Shown here piece by piece: positions 11,501-23,189 of a stretch of 64,000 bases of DNA. The position numbers were made by a program, and so were the translations under genes. Position 1 is the stretch's first letter; each line of letters starts with the position of its first letter. The stretch covers positions 62,001 to 126,000 of the forward strand of contig WNNJ02000277.1 of the NCBI GenBank assembly GCA_012934845.2, read 5' to 3'. Below the pieces are notes generated by a model. That model was not told the DNA's origin. It saw only the letters and a list, made by a program, of their open reading frames with translations, and made no database searches. Source of the stretch: Pomphorhynchus laevis. Its lineage: Eukaryota; Acanthocephala; Palaeacanthocephala; Echinorhynchida; Pomphorhynchidae.

Positions 11501-14500
11501 TTGCTCTTGGCATACAGATAATATTAAAGTAAAGTTAAAGTTCCGCTTCAAATTAGGTGTTACCTTACATTTTATGGCACGTACAGTATAAAATCAACTC
11601 TGAGAAAGATAAATCACTTTTATCAATCTCGGGCGCGAACAACTCATTTGAGCGCAATTTTAAATTACGTTTTATCAAGTTTTTAAATCGTCAAAAATGT
11701 TTTATCCTAATTAAATATAGTGCAACTAAAGTTTTGTTTATTATTTTAATTATTTTATTACATTTAGCAGCAAGACAGAATCAAAGAATTGCGAAGATTG
11801 CTAACTGGTATTTTTCAAACTACAGAATTCTTGCTTCTGAAAAGTTTAGACCAACTAAACATCAAAGTTACTAGAATTTGAACAAATTTCAATAATCTGC
11901 AATAAAAGCAGATGAGTGATCGTCGACTAACATTAAAAGCACCGAAACGTGAGACGTAGATATTGGATCAGTACCTGATGAGGTCCACCAATACTGAAAT
12001 GTAGCGTACTGCTGTTTGCTTATAGATAGAATTAAAGTAGAATTAAGTCATCAGAGTTTCAATTATAATGATGATTGCACAGTGATTGTATAAACTTAAA
12101 ATGGGATATATCATGTATTTCAACTGAAATTTACATGTATTTGACTGCACATGTGCTTCAACTACTAAAAATTATTGCTAAATAACACTAAAAGTTGGTG
12201 TTTAATAATTTTAAGAGATAAAATTGAAAAATTATACTTACAAAACAGAATAATATAACTTTAAAATTTGACAGCATGTGAACTTTGCAGCTTTTTAATT
12301 AATTTTAATTAATTAATTAATTTAATTAATTAACTAATTAATTAATTATTTAGTTAATTAATTAATTAATTTAATTTACTTGTGAACTTTTTAATTAATT
12401 TTTTTATTAATTAAAATTAATTTTAATTTTATTAAAATTAATGTTAAATTAAATAAATTAAGAATTATTATCATAAAGCATTAAAATTTTACGTGGTCCA
12501 ATACCGTGGTTTGGTTATTGGACCACGTAATAGTCGTTATTTAAAGATATATTTAAATAAATCGTTATTTAAAACGATATTTTTATTTATACGATTTTTT
12601 TATTTATTAATCATTTATCTAATGAAAAGTTATAATTAAAGCTCAATATAAAGAAACTTCTTGTGATAGTAGAACACACCACTACATGTATCTGCAGGAT
12701 CATCAATCTTAATGAAAGTTAGAAGCTTGCTTATTAGTGAGTAGAAAAGAGCCGTGCAAATTCCAATTACAATAGACGCCCAGTAAGGATAGAAACCGGA
12801 CCCAGCTGATACAGCCACCTAAAAATGAGCACTTTTAAGTTGTATGCATGCATAAAATATTGTATAAGCGGCATCTCTTTATTTACGGTTTGACCGCTTG
12901 AGTATATTCCTTGATTAAAATAAAATTTTCTACATGTTTCATTTATTTTAGTTTTATATATTATATTTGATAATTGATTTTAACTATGAAGTTTATAAAA
13001 TGACGTCATAAGCGTAATCAATGACGTCATAACTATGATAACTTGTTTTACTACTTATTTTAATTTATTTTATCTAGTCTTTGTTATGTACTTTTACAAT
13101 TATTCTAAACAAATCGTAAAAAATTCTAAAATATTTAAATTATCTGGTATTTTATTTAATATTATTAAATAATAAAATTATTTAATATTAAATAATTATA
13201 TTATTAATATTAAATTTATATCTTATACAAATACTTAAACAACAAATACTTAAGATACTTCTATGTTGACATCCTTAATTCACTTATTGTTTTAAAATTA
13301 TCATCTGTACTTTATCTAGTCTTTATCATAATTTATTTTTAAAAACAAATAATCATAATCTGCATTTGCGAATACCTTGGAAAATACCTTATACCGCACC
13401 CTAAAGCACTAAGTTTGGTGCATTCATAACGTATTATTAATCAGCATTTATATTTACGGTTTGGTTGCTTAGGTATTTTCTTTGATTAACATAAAAGTTT
13501 CTACATGTTTCATTGACTTTAGTTTTATATATTATATTGGATAATTGCTTTGAACAATGAAGTTTATAAAATGACGTCATTAGCGTAATCAATGACGTCA
13601 TAGCTATTATTACTTTGACACGCGTTGTTTCATCGCATCGTACTTGAACAATGTGATGCAATATAAAACAAATGGGTTCATTGGTTTTATTAAGTAATTT
13701 ATTTCTAAATAATAAATTCACTAATTTATAATTAATAATTTATTTTAAGAAAATAAATTAATTTCATTTTACCAATTTATTTATCTAGTTTTTATCACAA
13801 TTTGTTTTTACAAACAAATAATTATCATCTGCATTTGCGAAAACCTTGGGGAAAGCATAAATTCTATCAACTTTAAACAACTTATCAATTAAATTATTAA
13901 GTATGTGGTTGTCTCACTTAGTAAAGTCAATTATTACTTTTGAACAATATTGTCAGAATAAAACAGTTGTTTACAAATTCAAATCAAAATTGGAAAAAAT
14001 AATATCCATATTATTATATTATCCATGTTTATGTTAGGATTCAAGATGAAATTCATCTTCTAGCTGAGATAAGTACTCATATTATAGCATTAGTAAGTTG
14101 TAGTAGATGTTGTTATTCAGTGCCTATTTTGTTCACTTTAAATTCTAATGTGGTGGACGATATGATTATGTTCAATGTACTTAAATTAAACGTATATTTT
14201 AATGTTCAGATTAACATCTTACAGTGTAAGATGTTAATTCAATATTGTAACTTGAGATGTTAACTTCAAATAATATAAAATGTTTTTATAACTTCAAATA
14301 TAATAAATTGTTATTATAACTTCAAATATTATAAATATTATTATCACATCAAATATTAACTTTATATATTATGAATCAGATCAGCTATCTAAGTATACGC
14401 ATTTTATATTATTTATAAATTAAAAATACTGCTAAATAAAATAAATAATTAAATAATTAATAATGAAATACTAAATAATTAAATTATAAATAAAAAAATT

Positions 14501-17500
14501 ATATAAGATTTGATATAATTTATAACAAGTTAAAATAAAAAATTGAAATTTAAAATAAAAGTCAATTTTTATGAATTGACTAATAAATAACAGACGTTGT
14601 ATAAGAATAAGGATTAGAGGTCATCAGGAAGAACTGCTATGTTAACAGAACTGATATGATTTCGATTATGTACATTTCTCAAGAGTATAATTTCCTTTTC
14701 TTTATCTAAAGTTTTACCTATAGATACTAGTAATTATTAATAATTATGTCCAGTCTAATAGTTTCAATTGTAAAATGCAAGTGTCTTAACCTTAAAATTG
14801 TATTTTGCTAAAAACTAAATTGAAAAATCGAATTTTATAACTTTCGATTCTTTATTACTTTAAAATTATGTTATTAAAAAGTAAAAGCATAATTAAATTC
14901 TGTTTGAAATACCATTCCGGCAATCATCGCGTTGCTTATTGATAGATGCATTCGGCGTTTAAGCATCTTGCCTTTATATTCCACTAAAATTAACAATAAT
15001 GTATGATTCATTATAAAAAAATGCACTTATGCACTTACATATCTTTGAAAGAATTGTGAATATAATAACAGATGAAGATCCAGACAGAAATGTAACTGAC
15101 AGTGATCGTGGTGCATATGATAAATTCAAATTATATGGTCCGTTTGAATGACAGTTTAAACAACACAGCCCAAGTGCAACCATCATGTATCCTGTAGTTG
15201 TTAGCTGTTATTGAATAATGTAACACGTAAGTGTTTTAGTTAACGATAAGATTAAATCTACCGGAAGATTATGGCCAAATATGGGTATTTGCCGTGGTGA
15301 AAATCTTGTAATACGCGGACCTAGTATAAATGTACCGATGAGTCCAGATACACCTGATGTTACCGCGACAACTGTAGAACCACCAACATCCTGCAATAAT
15401 TATTAAACAGAATAAGTTATCTGTATATAGCCGCTGTTCTAAACACACTAGATATTAGTTTTAATTTTAGCAATTAGACACACGTGATTTTAATAGAAAT
15501 TTTAGTTATTTGGTTAGCATTTTGCAAAATACCGTAAAATATTTAAAAATAAATATTTATTGGATATGTAGCATCAAATGCCTATTGAAGAAAGCGTAAA
15601 ATGTTTATCGAAGATATCATTAAATGCAAGAGTCCATAAAATGAAATATAAGGCATTCCTGCAATGAAAAACAAATCCTATTATTGCAGTCATGTTAAAC
15701 GAAATCGATTTAATATCTCTATATCATTCACGTCAAAATTAAGAGTTTTATTTTTACGTAAATTTAGTTTAATTTTCAATTAAATTAAAAGTTCAATTTT
15801 AAACAAATGTAAAATCATGTAAGATACTCTGAATTAAAATATTAATCTTGTTGTTTCAGTTAACCAAAAGTTTAAATTTTGTTTTATACATCGTTTATTA
15901 GACATCCCAATAACATTTTTCATTAAATCCAACAAAGTTATGGTAAAACACTATTTTTAAGTTAACTAAAGCAATTTTATAACAAAACTATCAAGTGCCT
16001 TTTCTAATAAGTTCACGCTGTTGATCGAATTATTTGATTATTGAAAATCATTCAGTTATGAGAATGCATTGTAAAGTATTTATGATAATTTAGCATTTAA
16101 TAGGCGTCATATTTATATACTCGAAATATAACATTTTTAAACCAACATTTTTAATCAAACTATTGCACACTTTCCAGTTAGTTTAAGCAAAATACAAAAT
16201 TCAATCTTTATAACTTAATACGAAAGAATCCAATAAACTTTACAATTAACCCATGATGATGATTTGAATCTTTAGATTATAGTTTAACTTGCTACACTGC
16301 ATATCTACTCAGGCACAGATGTGCATTGACATCAATGTCATAATAAACGGCATTAAGATTTTGGAAATTGCAATGGACTGTATTAATAAAATGAAGCAAA
16401 CAGTAGTTTATTATAAGACAAGTTTTCAAACACTACAATAAATAATTTGGGTATGCTACCGGTAAATTTATAATTAAAAAATCTAAGTCTAAAAGGATTC
16501 TAACTTGCATAATTTTAAATCATTAATTAACAATTAAATATCAAAGGCAAACTACACGTGAAACCATTATATTTAAAAAATAATATTTGCTTGTAATCTA
16601 AAACTTGTGTAATTTAATTTCAAATTATAAAAACAGCTTATAATTATTCTTTATCAAAGCAAGTATGTAAAAAACTATTGGATACTTTAAAATATAACTA
16701 TTTGCGTATCAATTATAAAATATATTAAAAATACAATTAAAAAATTATAATTCATTATTGTTTCTTTGTAAATTTGCTTTTTATAAAGGATAAAATCCGA
16801 AACCAGCTGATAACGCACCCTAAAGCACTAAGTTTGGTGCATTCATAACGTATTATTAATCAGCATTTATATTTACGGTTTGGTTGCTTAGGTATTTTCT
16901 TTGATTAACATAAAATTTTCTACATGTTTCATTGACTTTAGTTTTATATATTATATTGAATAATTGCTTTGAACAATGAAGTTTATAAAATGACGTCATT
17001 AGCGTAATCAATGACGTCATAGCTATTATTACTTTGACACGCGTTGTTTCATCGCATCGTACTTGAACAATGTGATGCAATATAAAACAAACGGGTTCAT
17101 TGGTTTTATTAAGTAATTTATTTCTAAATAATAAATTCACTAATTTATAATTAATAATTTATTTTAAGAAAATAAATTAATTTCATTTTACCAATTTATT
17201 TTATCTAGTTTTTATCACAATTTGTTTTTACAAACAAATAATTATCATCTGCATTTGCGAAAACCTTGGGGAAAGCATAAATTCTATCAACTTTAAACAA
17301 CTTATCAATTAAATTATTAAGTATGTGGTTGTCTCACTTAGTAAAGTCAATTATTACTTTTGAACAATATTGTCAGAATAAAACAGTTGTTTACAAATTT
17401 AAAATTGAAAAAGTAATATACTTTATAAATATTTCAAAATGCTTAATTTTAAATTATTAATTAGCACTAAAATAGTAGAAGGCAAATTATCTACGCGATC

Positions 17501-18242
17501 ATGATCAATCAAAAGACATAAATAATTAAAAAATTTGAATATACAATTAAAATGCACATTTATAATTTTAATTATTATCATAGTTAAGAACAACAATCAA
17601 ATCAAGGTTACAAGCGCTCCCATTCGATACAACCATCCATCGTCGCTCCAAATCCAATGGCAAATTGTTGGAAATACAATGCCTATAAAAGTAACAAATA
17701 CATAATGTAAAAATTCATCTTTCCATTTATATCTAACCGGACATTAAGACGGCGTGTAAGCAATGACCAAACATTGGTAGTCGTTCAGTAAATGAACAGC
17801 ACGTGCACAATACAGCTTGTAGGCAGATGATGCCATGTAAAAGTATGTGCAATGACGATCCGACATCCAGATTTCTTGAAATAGAGTCGTTGTTTGCCAA
17901 TATTAGAGAACCGCCGTAGCCAAGAAGTCCATTTGACGGTCTACCGAAAGCAATCGTATAACCGAGAACCCACCATGTCAAGAAAACTATAGCTGAATAT
18001 ACAAATGCGATTAAGAAAACACTAACAAATCATGCTTCTAAACACCTGAAACGATAGTAAATTTTGAAATTGAATGTACTGCATTTTGGCTTCTTGATGA
18101 ACCACATTCAATTAACACGTAACCGGCGGCAGACACTTGGAATAAATTTAACGTCAACAATTTAACTTGCAAACATCAATTATTTACCGTATACCCCTAA
18201 TGACCTTGCGCATGTGAAAACTGAAAGAAGGGCATCATCCAT
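5578..18242 (-). CDS. Ammonium transporter family protein (Amt/MEP/Rh), multi-exon
   Basis: A polytopic membrane channel of the ammonium-transporter family. Exons assembled by homology and splice sites (5' to 3'): 18165-18046, 17992-17738, 17682-17612, 15390-15262, 15204-15039, 14983-14913, 12818-12680, 6925-6822, 6123-5997, 5606-5578. All introns are GT-AG, phases agree, and the total closes on 403 codons plus TGA. Family blocks in order: YVLIECGSSRSQNAVH, LTWWVLGYTIAFG, CHWIWSDDGWLYRMGAL, DVGGSTVVAVTSGVSGLIG ending LGPR (the Amt signature), IAGMVAVSAG, YPYWASIVIG, KIDDPAD, and a short C-terminal tail. The conserved Asp before GGS and the HWIW tryptophan are kept. The two pore histidines (VVH, VH) read as Ala and Asn. 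The first coding exon is unsettled: ATG at 18242 gives MDDALLSVFTCA, which fits the usual N-terminus, but I could not join it in phase. Introns are about 55 nt (four) or 0.4-5.8 kb. Confidence 0.85.
7145..7262. repeat. Dispersed intron repeat, copy 1 (copy 2 at 14.54-14.66 kb)
   Basis: A block with aaaataaaagtcaattttta, tgaattgactaata, aaggattagag..cat and gaactgct recurs in the same orientation at about 14540-14660. Both copies lie in introns of the Amt gene. No ORF. Confidence 0.6.
8040..11290 (-). mobile_element. APE-type LINE (I/Jockey/R1-like group), copy A, decayed
   Basis: Read on the minus strand: an ORF1-like frame (11252-10851, CNNCHAWGTGSPHV, then CEYCG around 10.83 kb) with zinc-knuckle cysteines; apurinic-type endonuclease (about 10.56-10.15 kb, ADVIVF and LLGDFNDRTGR); reverse transcriptase (about 8.94-8.58 kb, ALFLDFSSTFDRIP, VDQGSPLSS, IVVYADDTI); and a C-terminal part down to about 8.04 kb. 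Frames are broken many times. It sits in the longest intron of the Amt gene, in the gene's own orientation. It is the same family as the copy at 57.6-60.8 kb: both share the block around GLPARI.NRVEILLYTKRF and the same 3' region. The exact ends are not visible. Confidence 0.8.
9885..10130. repeat. Triplicated ~85-bp segment inside LINE copy A
   Basis: Three near-identical units in tandem (from about 9890, 9974 and 10059), each containing ccacctctcgtgtagcaat, gtcaaggagtgaatatg and tgcaatgaaaggtgggg. The unit encodes part of the endonuclease region (THSLTYYCYTR-like on the minus strand) that is single in the other copy near 59.55 kb. The expansion therefore happened in this copy after insertion or in its source. 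Confidence 0.8.
11431..11478 (+). ncRNA. Hammerhead-like core, stem-II-open (permuted) layout, copy A
   Basis: GAACC (11431-11435), GAAAC (11436-11440), a short stem III (ACG/CGT) ending in a TA cleavage-type dinucleotide at 11449-11450, a TATTG/CAGTA hairpin as stem I, CTGATGA (11467-11473), then GGTTC (11474-11478), which pairs perfectly with GAACC. This is the order expected of a type II hammerhead. Unpaired G residues at the base of stem I are a weakness. A shared ~135-bp block around it recurs at 11.92-12.05 kb. Confidence 0.45.
11557..11874 (+). other. Unassigned 105-codon open frame between the two hammerhead repeats
   Basis: An uninterrupted frame within an Amt intron and antisense to that gene. 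The translation is Lys/Ile/Leu-rich with no motif I recognise. It lies exactly between two direct copies of the hammerhead repeat, so it may be the body of that repeat unit rather than a gene. I do not claim it is expressed. Confidence 0.2.
11939..11986 (+). ncRNA. Hammerhead-like core, stem-II-open layout, copy B
   Basis: ACC before GAAAC (11944-11948), stem III ACGT/ACGT perfect (11947-11950 with 11954-11957), then A11958 as the cleavage-site base, stem I with a G-C base pair, TATTG/CAGTA and loop GAT, CTGATGA (11975-11981), and GGT completing a three-pair stem II. Stem III is longer than in copy A and stem II shorter. The flanking repeat block continues to about 12050. Confidence 0.4.
12880..13980. 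repeat. Intron repeat of the Amt gene: one short and one full copy
   Basis: A diverged partial copy at about 12880-13080 is followed by a fuller copy at about 13385-13977. The second is nearly identical to 16803-17395. Shared blocks include atttacggtttgg, tacatgtttcatt, twin TGACGTCA palindromes and gcatttgcgaaaaccttgggg. No gene. The 5' side of the short copy is continuous with the real acceptor of exon 7 of my model (12818), showing where the sequence came from. Confidence 0.75.
13572..13600. promoter_or_regulatory. Paired TGACGTCA (CRE/ATF-type) palindromes
   Basis: Two perfect 8-bp palindromes start 21 bp apart (13572 and 13593). The same pair with the same spacing occurs at 13001/13022 and 16991/17012 in the other copies of this intron repeat. 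TGACGTCA is the classic binding site of CREB/ATF proteins. Whether it acts as an enhancer here is unknown. Confidence 0.35.
14540..14660. repeat. Dispersed intron repeat, copy 2
   Basis: Counterpart of 7145-7262, about 80% alike by eye, in another Amt intron. Confidence 0.6.
16783..17395. repeat. Second full copy of the intron repeat, starting in an exon relic
   Basis: Nearly identical to 13385-13977. At its left edge, 16783-16807 resembles the start of the real exon at 12818 when read on the minus strand: TCAGCTGG...TTTTATCCT, giving SAGFGFYP against SAGSGFYPYW. The relic is followed by a stop and lacks the rest of the exon. It shows that the duplication took in the exon boundary. Confidence 0.7.
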
Positions 18243-18249
18243 TATTATG

Positions 18250-19970
18250 CTACTATCGTTCATTTATTGCTCGAAAATAGCTTGTGTATACAGTTTTTGA
18301 ATAAGAAATGACTTTAGTGCAAGAGATGAAGTATCTAAAGTCAATTGAGTCAATATTTACAATCGATTTAAAATGAAAAACAAAAGCACAATGTCTTGCA
18401 AACAGAACCCACTTTTAATAAAACATAAGTTTTATAAAACTTATGAATAAATCGTTTGTCGTTTTTGTGTGTTTTATAAAATAATCAAAATAATTATAAT
18501 AATCTATGACATAAACGGAATATTTGGACGTCTGCATTAGAGGACTAGGTTTTCAACATTAGAATACATTGGATCTTGCAGGATACTCATTCTGTTGGCT
18601 TCAAAATTATACGATTTTGATGGTTTGATGTGACTTGAAATTATATATGATTTGTTACTAATTATTGTATTTGCAAATCAGAATAAGAGGAAACGTGATA
18701 CAAGTTTTATACCTATAGGAATACGAAAGAATTCATATAATATTATAAAAATTAATCAAATTACTGTTGAACCATAATTGTTAAGTTGACATCGCCAATT
18801 TTGCATGTCCAAAACTTGTGTCTAAACATAATGTCAATAGCAAACCATCCATATTTCGATAGGAATAGATATTAAAATATGATCGTATTTATTTTAGAAA
18901 GTTAATTAAATCTATGAAATCGAATCTATGATTTGATTTTATACTTTTTAGTTGAAGATTGCAAACACGCACATTCATCGGTGATTACCAGTTAATTTGC
19001 AACAAGTAGCCCGATAACAGGGTGTCAACTGTTATGTATTAGTTACTTGACATTGTTTGTGATTGATTAAGGAATTTTTATCTAAACGGTTTGTTTTGCC
19101 ATTATATATTGCAATTTGATCCATCAATTAAGATTATAATTTTATGACTTCAAAATAACAAATTTTAAAAGAATTTATTTTTTTATTTATTGTATAAAAA
19201 TGAATTAACGACATCGGAAAAAGTAGTTTGGAAATCGTGAGATTAAATGATCAACTTTTTAAAAACGTAGACATCTACAGTTTAGGTTGTAAAGCGCATG
19301 CCATTTTTGTGATTTGATTTTAATTCAGTACTTATATATAATAAAAGTACTTCGCATAATGTCATTTTCGAAAAAGATGTTATTAAAGAAAATGCAAAGT
19401 GATCTGTTATATCTTAAAACAAGTCTTTGTAAGACAATTTGCTGAATGAATCAGAGAGAAATTTTAAATTTGTAGACTAAATTGATGAGATTAATTTATA
19501 TATAATATATTTTATTAATATATTTTATTAATAAATATAAATAAATTTGCCTTTAAATATAAATAAAATTATATAAAATATATTATTTGGTAAATAACTT
19601 TGAAAAAATAGCTCACCGTATACTGTAAATATACTCCGTATAATGTAAATAGCACACTGTAATTTAATTCAAATTATTCTATATCATAAAAGTGATATTT
19701 ATCATAAATATGAATTTTATATTAATTTATATTATATTATAATTAATATATTATATATTAATATATTATATATTATAAAAATGTATTGTATTTTAATATA
19801 TATTATATTTATTATATTATAATATTATAATATTATCTAAATATAATATTATAATAATATTATAATAACATTATTATAATTTTTTAAAGAACAGTAATTT
19901 ATTAAAAATTTAATTTATAAACAAAACACTTAAAAGCAAGTATTACAGCGGGCAAAATTATAAAATAATT
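18250..19970. other. No gene recognised; possible upstream region of the Amt gene
   Basis: AT-rich DNA that becomes almost pure A/T at 19480-19920. It should contain the 5' end and promoter of the minus-strand Amt gene, but I could not identify a first exon or a promoter motif with any confidence. Confidence 0.35.
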
Positions 19971-19974
19971 GGTT

Positions 19975-22620
19975 GATGATTCTATCCTCCATTTGGTATG
20001 CTGCAATCATTGGCCCGGTAAATCGACAGCGAGGAGAATCTGATAATCACTGAACCGGAGCGAAATCTCGTATGCAAAGGTAAGTAGCACGGCCAAGCGT
20101 AAAGCGAATGACCCGCTTCAACCTGCATAGACATTCGGTATAAGTTCGATTTTGCCGTTTAACTGATTGTAATCGGGCCACCTGTTTATGAACGGGTAAG
20201 GTGTATGGACCAAGACCTCCCGAAAGAGAACGAACTTCTCTCCACGTCGACTATTATTTCTTCATATTTCGAAATTTTGCGGTATCCATTGCACACAATA
20301 TCGTGCGTTGCGTCTCTTTCACAAGTGTTAGTCGGATTTTCGAACATTGTTGTTAGCCGATATCGTTGACGAATAAATATAATGATACTAAGCCACGTTG
20401 AAGCACCCAGAGCAGTTGATAATAAGTATGATGCACGCTGCAATGACTCGGAAAAATTAAATTTGACTTCAGATATCCGATTGATGAACTGTTTCATCCT
20501 TGATTGAACTATCTGCTTCGCAATTGAATTCTGAAACTGACGAAGCATTAGCCTTTCACGTGCCGAGGAGTATGAATTACACATTCTTAAAGATGCCGCA
20601 CAGATGAAGGTTGGATCCATGACACCGATTCCACCCAGTTTTATTGGAGATGTCAGTAGCGTTGCCACGCCATGTTTCAATTTTCGTTGTGTCAGCGTCG
20701 CTAGAAATTCGTCTACGACAACCTTTTTTAGTCGAAACAATTGCTGTTCATTGCACTCAACTGTCCTTAAAAATGGGAACCATTTTCATTGAAGTGAATG
20801 AAAAAACACAGCAAAAGCAACATTATGATCGATTCTGCAAATATCTAAAAGTCGGCACAACATTAATGACCATATCTGTATACGTTTCATAATAGTATTT
20901 TCCATAAAATTATCTACACCAATTGCCAATCCTAGTATATAAATACCGTCATGTTTTTCTTAAATATTTCTTAATCCCTCAAAGATTTCTGTGTTCTCTT
21001 GATGTCTAAGCAAAATTGTCTTTACAGGGTTCGCAGTATAACCATATTTAGGACCATGTTGTTTAAGTATACTCCATACTATTTACAGTTCCTTTATTGG
21101 ACCAACAAAGTTTGCGTCGTTCGCATACCATCGCTGTGTTTCATTTGAACATTGCTCTTAGATGCGACGTATTAGTGGCGGTGATGACATCGCAAATATC
21201 AACATTGCAAATGGATATCCCTGTGTTATACCAGTCCGTGAATAAATTGATTCAACGCCAAGCACTAGTTGGGCATCGATAGAATCGTGTTTTTAAATGC
21301 ACGAGCCAATGAGTGACATATATAGAGCATATTACGAATAGCTACTGTGCGGTTTAAGCGATTGAAATCATTAGTTGAGTTGATTGATAGTAATCCAAAC
21401 GAGGGACAACTACTGAATTTTTCTCTAAGGGAATGTATAGCTAGTTCTATTCCACTGTGTAGGAAGGCGTATATTTTATCTGCATTCGCAACGTCATGCA
21501 GGTCACATTTTATTTTTTCTAGAATTGCATTGCAAATTATTCGTCGGCTAACATCAGCCACACTAATCGGACGAATTCCTCTGTTTTTCTTAGGAATGGC
21601 AACCAATCTAGACGAACAAAAGTACCTCTGGCTTAATACTGACGGATGACAATTTAACTGCGAACTCGGCCAAAGATTCTGATCGTTTTCTTGACGTTTC
21701 CCCAAAAGATAGCAACATTTTCTTTCAAATACATAAATCGAATACCCATGACCCGGTCGAACCAGAGACTGATTAGCTGCCCGAACAATGGAATCGCTGT
21801 CTAGTTCCAAGAATGTCGAAGATTATGTTCTTTAGCTTCTGACAGAGGGTGATTAAGCAGTACATCTGCACATCATTCTGACTGCTCACGGTGTAGATAC
21901 AGTAACAAATCTCTTACTGTAACTCCATTAATTACCACATCTGGTCGTATCGTTCCCTTTCCTCCATCATCTGCTAATACTGAAGCAGCTGCCTTGACCC
22001 TCTTTTTGCCATCAATTTGCAGTATATCTTAATCCACCTATCTGTAGTCTCACTACATTTCAAAATTGTGCGAGCATAAAATATACGCCGTTTTTCAAAT
22101 AGTTCAATGGTCACGGCGATCAAGGCATTTACGCACTATAGCTACTTTTCGTGAAAGTATTCGCTGTAAAATACACTGAGAAAACACTGTTGTGGACTTT
22201 AGGGTATTGTCGTCATCTAACTATGATTCACAGCAAAATTTATGATAAAGTTTGGTTATTATGTCAATGAATTTCTTACTAGCTTAGCATTGAGGAAGAT
22301 CCATCGTACTAGAAGGCCATTGAATGATCATATTATGAATATCCGAAATTGACATGGGATCTTTGCCACCTAAGCTTTCAACTGTGTGCTGAGCTTGATT
22401 TGCTTGGTTAATACCTGATTGGAGTTGCATTTCGATTATTGGCACGGAACTTACTATTGACTATTTACGACAGCAATTTGGCGTCGAGCATGATGCACAT
22501 TTTGTTTGATTGTGTGTACACCGACATCTTTTACATTTTGCGTTAGGACCACTGCACGCACAGCATCTGATCATATTTGATGGTATACCACGAGGAATCT
22601 CGGAATAATGGCCTTGTTAT
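19975..22620 (-). mobile_element. LINE with Cys-rich N-terminus and RPI-type reverse transcriptase, decayed
   Basis: Minus strand, N- to C-terminal: a cysteine-rich finger (CCACSGPNAKCKRCRC then CASCSTPNCC, about 22.56-22.46 kb); reverse transcriptase start (21810-21265) with IPKKNRGIRPISVADVSRR, a variant of the family block RPIGVGEVLRR, and LLSINSTNDFNRLNR (palm motif A region); a broken stretch where the YADD box should be; and a C-terminal part (20740-20186) with SPIKLGGIGVMDPT and ASTWLS. This pairing of a Cys-rich head with an RPIGVGEVLRR-type RT is known from LINEs of many invertebrates. The end with the zinc-finger/nuclease-like domain is missing or unreadable. Same broad family as 52.6-54.8 kb. 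Confidence 0.75.
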
Positions 22621-22689
22621 ACCAGAGCCCAAGTAGCCTGGGATGGAATAATTAAAAATTGTAATAACTTAATAATTATAACTCTTTCT

Positions 22690-22885
22690 TCTATGTGCAA
22701 AATTTATCTTTCTAATATAATAATATATTTATAATATTTATAATATTAAATATATTTTATATCAATATATATTATATTTATATTATATTTAATATATATT
22801 ATATTTATATTATATATTAATATAGTATAATTAATACAATTTATATTATATTTGATATAATATTATATATTTATATAATGTTCGT
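22690..22885. repeat. Low-complexity TA-rich tract
   Basis: Almost only A and T, built from TATATTA/ATATTTA words. No other feature is seen. Confidence 0.7.
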
Positions 22886-23189
22886 CCAGAATTGCTTGGT
22901 AAGTTCTGATGAATCATCATCTACATCTGATAAGGATTTCGATAAAAACGGCGTCGATCTCGACGATTGCTGGACTGAAACAGACAGTTCTTTTTTTTTC
23001 TTAACTTAACTTAAAATTGTTTTTTTATTGTTGTAAAACTTTTAATTCATTTTTGTAATTAAATGTTTAATAAATGTTTAAAATTAAATTTAAATGTTTA
23101 ATATTGATGTATTAACTTTATTTTGTGTGTAAAACTATCCCTGTTCCAAATGTTAAAAAAATAAAATATTTTGTGATATTAAAATGCTG

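Noticed and set aside
18191-18242. Settled first exon of the Amt gene (MDDALLSVFTCA)
   Set aside because: The residues fit the family start, but no GT-AG join of plausible length reaches the next exon in phase, so I report it only as a possibility.
18540-18600. Further Amt exon on the minus strand (reads EANRMSILQDPM)
   Set aside because: Resembles no Amt block and lacks suitable splice phases.
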